A DNA stretch of 64,000 bases from Microvirga sp052115485. Its GTDB lineage: Bacteria; Pseudomonadota; Alphaproteobacteria; Rhizobiales; Beijerinckiaceae. The position numbers were made by a program, and so were the translations under genes. Positions 17,190-24,373 of this stretch are shown here, piece by piece. Every line of letters begins with the position of its first letter. Position 1 is the stretch's first letter. The stretch is from positions 62,001 to 126,000 of the forward strand of contig NZ_JBFRGU010000001.1 of assembly GCF_052115485.1 (NCBI RefSeq), given 5' to 3'. A model generated the notes under the pieces. The model saw only the letters and a program-made list of their open reading frames with translations, ran no database searches and had not been told where the DNA came from.

Positions 17190-18235
17190 GAATAGAAACG
17201 ATAGCCGTTCTTGATCGCGCAATCATAAGCGGCCCGCATGCGCTCCAGCCCGACGAAAGCCGAGACCAGCATGAACAGGGTGGAGCGCGGCAGGTGGAAA
17301 TTCGTCATCAGCACATCCACCGCCTTGAAGCGATATCCCGGCGTGATGAAGATCGCGGTCTCGTCCGAGAACGGCATGATCGTGCCATCGTCCCGCGCCG
17401 CGCTTTCTATAAGCCGTAACGAGGTCGTGCCGACGGCGACGATACGACCGCCTCTGGCCTTGGCATCGTTGAGAGCCTGCGCCGTCTCGGTACTGATCGT
17501 GCCCCATTCCGCATGCATGCGATGATCTTCGGTATCTTCCGCTTTCACCGGCAAAAACGTCCCCGCGCCCACATGAAGTGTCACGAACTGCCGCGTGATG
17601 CCGCGCTCGTCGAGCCGGCGAAAGAGATCGTCCGTGAAATGCAGCCCGGCCGTGGGTGCCGCAACAGCGCCCTCGTCGCGGGCATAGACCGTCTGGTAGT
17701 CGGCGATATCCTTGTCGTCGGTCGGGCGCTTGCCGGCGATGTAGGGCGGCAGCGGTAATTCGCCGAGTCTTGCAATGGCCTCGTCGAGGAGTGGTCCCGA
17801 AAAAGCAAAGCGCAGAGTGACATCCCCACCCTCGCCCTTCGCGATCACCTCCGCATCGAGCCGGGTGAGTTCGCAAGATGTGCTTTCCGCATGCTCGCCG
17901 AAGCGAATGCGATCCCCGACATGAAGTTTCTTGGCAGGACGGGCAAAGGTCCGCCACAGGTCCGCTCCTTCCCGCTTGTGAAGCATGATCTCGACACGCG
18001 CGGCGGTCTCTTCCCGGACGCGTAGACCATGGAGGCGCGAGGGAATGACCTTGGTGTCGTTGAGCACCAGCACGTCGCCGGGCTGCAACAGATCCGGCAG
18101 ATCTCGCACGATGCGATCCTCGAAGGATTTCGCATCGGGCCGCACCACGAGCATCCGCGCGGCATCGCGCGGTTCCACGGGGCGGAGCGCGATCCGGTCT
18201 TCGGGAAGATCGAAATCGAAGAGGTCGACGTGCAT
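17156..18235 (-). CDS. queA: S-adenosylmethionine:tRNA ribosyltransferase-isomerase
   Basis: Converts preQ1 in tRNA to epoxyqueuosine using the ribosyl part of SAM; 359 aa, normal length. Motifs: the N-terminal DLFDFDLPEDRIALRP, VLVLNDTKVIPSRL, APTAGLHFTDDL, TLHVGAGTFLPV and ITPGYRFKAVDVLMTNFH. Start at ATG 18235 is set by the conserved N-terminus; the open frame continues upstream only because it reads through an intergenic palindrome. Same pathway as tgt upstream and lies downstream of ppiB on the same strand. Confidence 0.95.
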   Translation of the reverse strand: MHVDLFDFDLPEDRIALRPVEPRDAARMLVVRPDAKSFEDRIVRDLPDLLQPGDVLVLNDTKVIPSRLHGLRVREETAARVEIMLHKREGADLWRTFARPAKKLHVGDRIRFGEHAESTSCELTRLDAEVIAKGEGGDVTLRFAFSGPLLDEAIARLGELPLPPYIAGKRPTDDKDIADYQTVYARDEGAVAAPTAGLHFTDDLFRRLDERGITRQFVTLHVGAGTFLPVKAEDTEDHRMHAEWGTISTETAQALNDAKARGGRIVAVGTTSLRLIESAARDDGTIMPFSDETAIFITPGYRFKAVDVLMTNFHLPRSTLFMLVSAFVGLERMRAAYDCAIKNGYRFYSYGDGSLLFRA

Positions 18236-18280
18236 GAAAAGTGCCGCCTTGAACGAGATCCCAAACGGGCGGAGCCTTGT

Positions 18281-18384
18281 CCCCTCCCCCTTGTGGGGAG
18301 GGTTAGGGTGGGGGTGCAAGCGCCGAACTGAATCAGCGTCACGCGACACCCCCACCTCCAACTCCTCCCCACAAGGGGGGAGGG
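18281..18384. repeat. Intergenic palindromic repeat, family C, copy 1
   Basis: Inverted arms CCCCTCCCCCTTGTGGGGAG (18281 onward) and CTCCTCCCCACAAGGGGGGA (ending 18384), each arm itself a small palindrome, with about 30 unique bases in the middle. Lies between ppiB and queA. Related copies are at 41996-42130 and 54568-54675. Confidence 0.75.
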
Positions 18385-18412
18385 CACGACGTCACGCGAG
18401 AATATGAAAGCC

Positions 18413-18880
18413 TTACGCCACGTCCGCTTGAACCTTCATCGACACGATCCGGTCCGGCTCGCGCACGGGCTCGCCGCGCTTGATCTTGTCGACGTTATCC
18501 ATGCCTTCCGTGACCTTGCCCCAGACGGTGTATTGCTTGTCGAGGAAGCGCGCGTCATCGAAGCAGATGAAGAACTGCGAATTCGCCGAATGCGGGTAAT
18601 TCGTACGAGCCATGGAGCACACGCCGCGCACGTGCGGCTCGGCATTGAACTCGGCCTGCAGATCGGGGAGATCCGAACCGCCGGTGCCGGTACCGTTCGG
18701 ACAACCGGTTTGGGCCATGAAACCCTCGATCACACGATGGAAAGCGACATTGTCATAGAAGCCCTTGCGCGCGAGCGTCTTGATCCGCTCCACATGCTTG
18801 GGCGCGAGATCGGGGCGCAGCTCGATAAGGACACGGCCCTTGGTTGTTTCCAGGACGAGAGTGTTTTCGGGATCGGCCAT
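18413..18880 (-). CDS. ppiB: Cytoplasmic cyclophilin-type peptidyl-prolyl isomerase
   Basis: Cyclophilin (155 aa) without signal peptide, catalysing proline cis-trans isomerisation in the cytoplasm. Catalytic and binding motifs: VAFHRVIEGFMAQTGCPNGTGTGG, NSQFFICFDDA and YTVWGKVTEGMDNVD. It is one of two cyclophilins in the same run; the other (19441-19989) is exported. Followed by a palindromic repeat and queA. Confidence 0.92.
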   Translation of the reverse strand: MADPENTLVLETTKGRVLIELRPDLAPKHVERIKTLARKGFYDNVAFHRVIEGFMAQTGCPNGTGTGGSDLPDLQAEFNAEPHVRGVCSMARTNYPHSANSQFFICFDDARFLDKQYTVWGKVTEGMDNVDKIKRGEPVREPDRIVSMKVQADVA

Positions 18881-18931
18881 AAGGTCCTCCTGTTCCGATG
18901 AATCCGTTTGAAGATTGAGATGCTTCGTCGC

Positions 18932-19441
18932 TCACATAGGCCGTGTGTCGACGAAACGAAAGGTGAAGGGTCGGCCCGCGATGGCCGCGCCGAGCTTTTC
19001 CGTGACAGGAAGAGGCGTGCAGCGTGCGAAAGCGTCGATCACGGAATTCTGGAAAGCTTCCCGCTGATCGGAATCTCCACCCGATTTGTAGAAAGTGATG
19101 CGGGGTTTGCCTAAAACCGCACCGTCGCGCTTGAAGCTCACCAGCAAGGTGATTTCCTGCCCGGTGAACCCACTCCCCCGTGGGGGCCGCCAGCAGCCGT
19201 GGATGGCCTTGAAGATATCGCTCAGGCGGTCGAGCTGGCCGCCGCTCTGCTCCGACTCGCCCGGACGGATGACTCCGTTGATGCTCTGGGGCAATGGCGG
19301 CGAAAGATCGTAAGGCGTCTTCCCCTCGCCCCGTTCGAACCGGGGCAATAGATCCCGGGCCGAGCCAGGGACAACGGACGCCATCGCGAAAACCGCGAAG
19401 AGCGCCGCGCCCCAAACCCGGGATCGTGCAAAACAGCGCAT
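18932..19441 (-). CDS. Secreted protein with TonB C-terminal-like fold (uncharacterised)
   Basis: Exported protein of 169 aa: signal peptide with cleavage near SVVPGSARD at about residue 28, then a domain with one internal cysteine pair (GCWRPP and ARCTPLPV) and alternating strands (EITLLVSFKRDGAVLG, PFTFRFVDTRP) recalling the TonB/TolA C-terminal domain seen in small alphaproteobacterial proteins. Its ATG overlaps the stop of the upstream exported cyclophilin (TAATG), so the two are probably coupled, and a role in envelope proteins is plausible. No function can be assigned. Confidence 0.65.
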   Translation of the reverse strand: MRCFARSRVWGAALFAVFAMASVVPGSARDLLPRFERGEGKTPYDLSPPLPQSINGVIRPGESEQSGGQLDRLSDIFKAIHGCWRPPRGSGFTGQEITLLVSFKRDGAVLGKPRITFYKSGGDSDQREAFQNSVIDAFARCTPLPVTEKLGAAIAGRPFTFRFVDTRPM

Positions 19442-19989
19442 TACTTGGCGTCGGTTGACATCTGCATCTTCACGATCTTGTCGGGCGAAGAGACCATACC
19501 GTTATTGGTCTGGTCGCCCTTCTTGACCTTGTCCACCACGTCCATGCCGGACACGACGTCGCCGAACAGTGTGTACTGGCCGGTGAGCGGGCCGCAGCCC
19601 TCGTAGCAGATGAAGAACTGGCTGTTTGCCGAATCGGGGCTCTGTGAGCGCGCCATGCCGACGGAGCCGCGCTTGAACTGCGTCTTCGTGAATTCGGCCG
19701 GGATGTTCGGCAGGTCGGACTTGCCTGTGCCGGTGCCGGTCGGATCGCCGGTCTGAGCCATGAAGCCGCCGATGACGCGGTGGAACACGACCCCGTTATA
19801 GAAGCCGCGCTTCGTCAGCGCTTTGATCTGCTCGACATGCTTGGGCGCGAGATCGGGGCGCAGCTGAATGGTGACACGGCCGTCCTTAGTGTCGAGATAG
19901 ACCGTGTTTTGAGGATCGGCGGCCTGTTGAGCAGCGGCAGGCAAAAGGCTCGCGAAAACCATCGCTCCAGCAACGAGCAAGCGCTTCAT
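19441..19989 (-). CDS. ppiA: Exported cyclophilin-type peptidyl-prolyl isomerase
   Basis: Periplasmic cyclophilin (182 aa) aiding folding of exported proteins. Signal peptide MKRLLVAGAMVFASLLPAAA, cleaved near residue 20, then a full cyclophilin domain (VVFHRVIGGFMAQTGDPTGTGTG, NSQFFICYEGC). The C-terminus gains a short insertion relative to PpiB (KKGDQTNNGMVSSPDKIV). Third in the order coaD, ppiA, secreted protein, ppiB, queA on one strand; coaD ends 30 nt upstream. Confidence 0.92.
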   Translation of the reverse strand: MKRLLVAGAMVFASLLPAAAQQAADPQNTVYLDTKDGRVTIQLRPDLAPKHVEQIKALTKRGFYNGVVFHRVIGGFMAQTGDPTGTGTGKSDLPNIPAEFTKTQFKRGSVGMARSQSPDSANSQFFICYEGCGPLTGQYTLFGDVVSGMDVVDKVKKGDQTNNGMVSSPDKIVKMQMSTDAK

Positions 19990-20019
19990 GGGGTCGTCTC
20001 CTTATGTAGATCGCGGTTT

Positions 20020-20520
20020 TCAGGACCGCTTGAATTTGTCCCTCAGTCGCTCAGCGACAAGAGGGGGCACGAATGCCGTCACATCGCCGTTCATCGATGC
20101 GATCTGACGCACGAGCGTGGCGGTGATGGGGCGAACCGGGGGCGAGGCAGGAAAAAAGACCGTCTGGATCTCCGGCGCCATGACCGCGTTCATGGCGGCC
20201 ATCTGCATCTCGTAATCGAGATCGGTCCCGTCGCGCAGCCCGCGCACGATCAAGCTCGCACGGTAACGGCGGGCCGTTTCCACGGCGAGGCCGTCGAACG
20301 TAACGATCTCGAGATCGACACCGAGCGATTTCGCCACGGGGCTACAGGCGATGTGCAGGAGCTCCGCCCTCTCCTCGGGTGTGAAGACAGGCTTTTTGCC
20401 CGAATGAATGCCGATAGCGACAATCAAGCGGTCGGCAATGCTGCAAGCCTGCCGCACCACGTCGAGGTGGCCGTTGGTGACGGGATCGAAGCTCCCGGTA
20501 TAGAGCGCGGTGCGGATCAT
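20020..20520 (-). CDS. coaD: Phosphopantetheine adenylyltransferase
   Basis: Penultimate enzyme of coenzyme A synthesis, transferring AMP from ATP to 4'-phosphopantetheine. 166 aa, normal length. Motifs: TGSFDPVTNGHLDVV near the N-terminus with the nucleotidyltransferase T/HxGH signature, and VRGLRDGTDLDYEMQMA. It heads a run of same-strand genes (cyclophilins, queA). Confidence 0.95.
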   Translation of the reverse strand: MIRTALYTGSFDPVTNGHLDVVRQACSIADRLIVAIGIHSGKKPVFTPEERAELLHIACSPVAKSLGVDLEIVTFDGLAVETARRYRASLIVRGLRDGTDLDYEMQMAAMNAVMAPEIQTVFFPASPPVRPITATLVRQIASMNGDVTAFVPPLVAERLRDKFKRS

Positions 20521-20629
20521 CGGAGCTATGGCGTAGCTTGAGAACGTCCCCGGAGCAAGCCGTGCGTCGGCACACAGCCACGGGAGCCGATCCCGAGGAA
20601 TATGCTTTCGACCTGCTAAGGAGGGTCAT

Positions 20630-20752
20630 ATGACATTGCGCCTCCTCGTCGTTCTCCTGATGGCTTCCCTCGTTCTGGCTCCGGCCGCTTGGGCCATGCG
20701 TGATACGACGTCTATCGACAGCGCCGCCTCAGAGCGTCTTGCCGGACGCTGA
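20630..20752 (+). CDS. 40-residue secreted peptide (uncharacterised)
   Basis: Short gene with a near-perfect ribosome site: AAGGAGGG at 20618-20625 places a strong Shine-Dalgarno 4-5 nt before the ATG. The product is 40 aa: basic residue at position 4, a hydrophobic core (LLVVLLMASLVLAPAAWA, about residues 5-22) ending in an AWA signal-peptidase site, then an 18-residue mature tail (MRDTTSIDSAASERLAGR). It is divergent from coaD and 210 bp upstream of an RTX-like gene on the same strand. No known family recognised; it may be a small exported peptide or a membrane-retained one. Confidence 0.55.
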   Translation: MTLRLLVVLLMASLVLAPAAWAMRDTTSIDSAASERLAGR

Positions 20753-20962
20753 ATGCGCCTGATGAGTGAAACAAGCCAGAGAGTGCAACCCTCGCTGGAA
20801 TAAGTCTTAGAAATCGGCCTTCCTGCCGGCGATTTGGGGGTATCTTCCAGGGATTCCGTGTCAATCGACACTGCGCAGGCGCGAACCTATGCTCCACGAC
20901 AACAAGAAGACAAGCCTCAAGAAACCTCCAAATCCTGGGAAGTACTTCACTCTTCATGCGTT

Positions 20963-21769
20963 ATGAGGAAGCTCGTGGCATTTAAGTTCGGCGACCGGGA
21001 CGGCAATCTCAGCGGCAAGCAAAAGGGCGGCAATCAAAAGATCACGATAGGTGGCGATTTCGCGAGCAAGATTTTCGGGGATGTAACCGGGGACATGTTC
21101 GGCGGCGCCTACGGCGGCAACGACCGGATCACCGGGGAGAGCCGATCGAATCAAGCTTATGGCGATGCTTTCAACATGTTCGGCCAGACCATCGGCGGGA
21201 ATGACATCATCATCGGCAACGGTCGGTTCAACATCCTGTTCGGCGATGCCTCCAGCCTCTCAGGCAGCGCGCGTGGCGGCAATGACCGCCTGATCGGTTA
21301 TGGCACGGCCAACAGCCTATACGGTGACGCCAAGACCCTGTCCGGGAAAGCCGTTGGCGGAAACGATACACTGACGGGACATGGGCAGGTGAATTGGCTC
21401 TACGGCGATGCCGAGACCATGTCCGGCCGGGCGCGCGGCGGAACCGACAAGCTGGTCTCCGGCGCCGGCACGGACCATATGTGGGGCGATGCGGTCACCA
21501 TGTCCGGCGGCGCAAAAGGCGGAAAGGACACGTTCGTCTTCAAGCGCGGCAACGGTAACGACTACATCTACGACTTCCACAAGGGCGAGGACCACATCGA
21601 CGTTCGCGCTTTCGGGTTCAAGAACTTGAAAAGCCTGTACATCAGCAAAGTGGACACCGACGGGGACGGCGTCGTCGACAGCAGCATCGTTTACTTCGAT
21701 GCAAGTCACACGAATTCGGTGACCGTCTACAACAACACGCACCTCTCCAAGGGCGACTTCTATATCTGA
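20963..21769 (+). CDS. RTX-like calcium-binding protein with 27-residue repeats
   Basis: Probable type I-secreted protein of 268 aa without an N-terminal signal peptide. Residues 51-185 are five tandem 27-residue units of the form GGNDxLxG...YGDA...SGxA, preceded by one degenerate unit (22-50). The C-terminal part has a possible EF-hand-like calcium loop (DTDGDGVVDSS) and ends HLSKGDFYI, similar to the ends of two other RTX proteins in this window. The start is uncertain: no Shine-Dalgarno precedes ATG 20963, and the frame is open to 20834 with an in-frame GTG at 20858 that has AGGG 6 nt upstream. No protease or lipase domain is present. Confidence 0.7.
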   Translation: MRKLVAFKFGDRDGNLSGKQKGGNQKITIGGDFASKIFGDVTGDMFGGAYGGNDRITGESRSNQAYGDAFNMFGQTIGGNDIIIGNGRFNILFGDASSLSGSARGGNDRLIGYGTANSLYGDAKTLSGKAVGGNDTLTGHGQVNWLYGDAETMSGRARGGTDKLVSGAGTDHMWGDAVTMSGGAKGGKDTFVFKRGNGNDYIYDFHKGEDHIDVRAFGFKNLKSLYISKVDTDGDGVVDSSIVYFDASHTNSVTVYNNTHLSKGDFYI

Positions 21770-21848
21770 AGGCTCCGATATGTGAGGGCTCCTGAATTTT
21801 CGGCACCCTTAGAGCTCGTTTCGAAAGAGCTTAGCGCCTTTTCAGCAC

Positions 21849-21886
21849 CGTCATTCCGGGTTCCGCTGCGCGGCCCCGGAATGACG
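21849..21886. repeat. Compact family A palindrome
   Basis: A 38-bp hairpin made of the tips of family A arms joined directly (CGTCATTCCGGG ... CCCCGGAATGACG). It lies between convergent genes and might act as a two-way terminator, although no T-run flanks it. Confidence 0.65.
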
Positions 21887-21927
21887 CGATAGCGCATAAT
21901 TTCAAAACAGCCTTTACGCAGATCTCC

Positions 21928-23559
21928 TCACACCGAGCCTTTCGCATCCCCCAAAATCATCTCGGCACCTTTCTCCGCAATCATCATCGTCGGTGAATTC
22001 GTGTTGCCTGAGGTGATGCTCGGCATGGCAGAGGCATCGACGACACGCAGGCCTTCGACGCCGCGCACGCGCAGGCGATGATCGAGCACCGCCATCGGGT
22101 CGGCGTCGCTTCCCATCTTCGCCGTGCCGACGGGGTGGAAGATCGTGGTCCCGATATCGCCGGCGGCCGCCACGAGTTCGTCGTCCCGGTTAAGATGAGC
22201 CCCTGGCCTGAATTCTTCTGGATGGAAGCGCGCAAGCGGTCCCGCGCTCGCGAGTTTTCTCGCCAGCCGAATGGAGTCGACGGCGACACGTCTATCCTCA
22301 TCCGTCGAAAGATAATTCGGCCGGATCTCGGGCGCGCCGTATGGATCGGCAGGACGGGCATGGATCGATCCCCGGCTCGCCGGCCTTAAATTGCAGACGC
22401 TCGCGGTGAAGGCAGGGAACGGGTGCGGCATGTCACCAAACTTGTCGAGGGACAGCGGCTGGATGTGAAACTGCAAATTCGGCGTCGCATAATCCGGCGA
22501 AGAGCGCGTGAAGATGCCGAGTTGCGACGGCGCCATGGTAAGCGGGCCTTTGCGGAAGAGCGCATAATCGAGCGCCATGAGACCGCGCTTCCAGAGCTTG
22601 CGATAATCGTCGTTCATCGTCCGCACGCCCGAGACTTTGAAGATTGGGCGGAGCTGAAGGTGATCCTGGAAATTTTCCCCTACGCCGGGCAACGCCTGCA
22701 CCACCGGAACGCCGAGATCGCGCAGGTGCTCCGGGTGCCCTATGCCGGAGAGTTCGAGCAATTGCGGCGAGCACACGGCTCCCGCAGAAAGGATCACTTC
22801 GCCATCGGCTCGTGCAAAGAATCGCTCATCGCCTTTTGAGAAAAGAACGCCGACGGCGCGGCGTCCCTCCATGACCACACGCTCGACCCGCACGCCTGTC
22901 TCAAGGTGCAAGTTGGGCCGATTGAGAGCCGGTTTCAGAAAACCGCGCGCCGCGCTCCAGCGACGCCCGTTCTTCTGGTTCACCTGGAAATAGGACGTGC
23001 CCTCGTTGTCGCCGGTGTTGAAATCCTCGACCTTCGGAATGCCGATGCTTTCCGCCGCATCCTGAACCGCATCGAGCAGATCCCATCGCATGCGGGGAAA
23101 ATCGACCCGCCACTCGCCGCCCGAGCGGTGCAGGTCATTTATCGGGCGCGCGTGATCTTCCATCTTGAGGAAGTACGGGAGCACATCATGCCAGCCCCAG
23201 CCCGGAAGATCGCCCTGCCGCCAGCGATCATAATCGGCCGCCTGACCGCGCATATAGATCATGGCGTTGATGGCGGACGAACCACCGATGACCTTGCCAC
23301 GCGGATAAGCGAGCGCCCGTCCGTTGAGGCCGGCTTCCACCTCCGTCTTGAACATCCAATCTGCGCGCGGATTGCCGATGGCGTAGAGGTAGCCGACGGG
23401 AATGTGAAACCAGATCCAGTTATCGCACCCCCCGGCTTCCAGAACCAGTACGCGCTTGGCCGGATCGGCGGACAGCCGGTTCGCCAGGACACAACCGGCA
23501 GAGCCCGCACCAACGATAATGTAGTCGAAATGGCCGAATTCGCGCTGGGTCTGGGTCAT
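21928..23559 (-). CDS. GMC family FAD-dependent oxidoreductase (choline/alcohol dehydrogenase-like)
   Basis: Flavoprotein of 543 aa oxidising an alcohol, with the ADP-binding motif YIIVGAGSAGCVLANRLS near residues 13-30, the GMC signature GGSSAINAMIYMRG, and a C-terminal substrate domain with HPVGTAKMG and GNTNSPTMMIAEKGAEMI carrying the catalytic His and Asn. ATG 23559 is chosen because AAGGGA lies 8 nt before it and the flavin fold begins right after; the frame extends 35 codons upstream. Substrate cannot be fixed: choline, polyethylene glycol or other alcohols are possible, and no betaine genes are adjacent. Confidence 0.85.
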   Translation of the reverse strand: MTQTQREFGHFDYIIVGAGSAGCVLANRLSADPAKRVLVLEAGGCDNWIWFHIPVGYLYAIGNPRADWMFKTEVEAGLNGRALAYPRGKVIGGSSAINAMIYMRGQAADYDRWRQGDLPGWGWHDVLPYFLKMEDHARPINDLHRSGGEWRVDFPRMRWDLLDAVQDAAESIGIPKVEDFNTGDNEGTSYFQVNQKNGRRWSAARGFLKPALNRPNLHLETGVRVERVVMEGRRAVGVLFSKGDERFFARADGEVILSAGAVCSPQLLELSGIGHPEHLRDLGVPVVQALPGVGENFQDHLQLRPIFKVSGVRTMNDDYRKLWKRGLMALDYALFRKGPLTMAPSQLGIFTRSSPDYATPNLQFHIQPLSLDKFGDMPHPFPAFTASVCNLRPASRGSIHARPADPYGAPEIRPNYLSTDEDRRVAVDSIRLARKLASAGPLARFHPEEFRPGAHLNRDDELVAAAGDIGTTIFHPVGTAKMGSDADPMAVLDHRLRVRGVEGLRVVDASAMPSITSGNTNSPTMMIAEKGAEMILGDAKGSV

Positions 23560-23724
23560 TCCACTGTCCCTTCTCATCCGCGCCCGCAAGAATCGGGCGT
23601 CAGACCCTAGCCCAACCGCGCGCCACTGCCTCGACCTCCCTTCGACGGATGCTGGAGGAACCACAACTCATGAGTGTCGTCACGCAGAATGAGCGATGTT
23701 ACAGAAGAGCGGAAAGGAACATCC

Positions 23725-24330
23725 ATGCGCCACCCTCTCTTTTCCGTCGCTTCGATCCTTGCCCTCGCCGTACTTTGCGGTCTTGCCGCCGCCCCATCCG
23801 CCTTCGCCCAGAACCCCTATCCTCTTGACCGGGAGAAGTCCCGAAGCCGAGCCCAGGAACTGGTCGTCGAAGGTTTCAGCTTTCCGTTGCAGATCGTGGG
23901 CATGACTCGATTTCAGGTGCAGCGCTACGACGGTGAACCCGGAGCGGGGTTCTCCGTCAAATATGCTGCCGTGCCGGACAACAATGTCTGGGCAGATGTC
24001 TACATCTATGACGACACTCGTGCCCTGACGGGTTCGGACGGATCAAAAAACGCCGAAGCCGAGGTATCCGCCGTGATCGGCGAGATCGACCGCGCGGTCA
24101 AAGCTGGTTTCTACAAGCGCGCAGAAACCCTGGAGCGCTGGCAGGAGGCGGGCTTCAGCGCCGCCCGCCTGCGCCTCAGCTTGAAGGATCGGATCGTCGA
24201 GTCCTTCGTCTTCGTCACCCTGCATCGCGACAGGTTCGTGAAGATCAGGCTGTCCGCGACGAAAAGTTCAAGCGGACGGCGCATCGCCTCGTCCTTCGCC
24301 AGGGCCTACAGCCGGCTGCTTAGTCTCTGA
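23725..24330 (+). CDS. Secreted protein of unknown function
   Basis: Exported protein of 201 aa. Signal peptide MRHPLFSVASILALAVLCG with cleavage near PSAFAQN at about residue 27; ATG 23725 has AAGGA 6-8 nt upstream. The mature part mixes strands and helices (GFSVKYAAVPDNNVWADVYIYDD, IVESFVFVTLHRDRFVKIRLS) and lacks cysteines. No family recognised. It is divergent from the GMC oxidoreductase and convergent with gyrA. Confidence 0.65.
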   Translation: MRHPLFSVASILALAVLCGLAAAPSAFAQNPYPLDREKSRSRAQELVVEGFSFPLQIVGMTRFQVQRYDGEPGAGFSVKYAAVPDNNVWADVYIYDDTRALTGSDGSKNAEAEVSAVIGEIDRAVKAGFYKRAETLERWQEAGFSAARLRLSLKDRIVESFVFVTLHRDRFVKIRLSATKSSSGRRIASSFARAYSRLLSL

Positions 24331-24345
24331 CGGTGTAAATCCCCC

Positions 24346-24373
24346 AAAAGAAAAGGGCGCTTATTCAGCGCCC
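24346..24373 (-). terminator. gyrA terminator with the stop codon in the loop
   Basis: On the minus strand GGGCGC-TGAATAA-GCGCCC is followed by TTTTCTTTT. The gyrA TAA stop (24363-24361) lies in the 7-nt loop, so termination structure and stop codon overlap. Confidence 0.75.

Noticed and set aside
20753..20803. 16-codon frame right after the secreted peptide
   Set aside because: Too short, no own ribosome site; chance overlap TGAATG.
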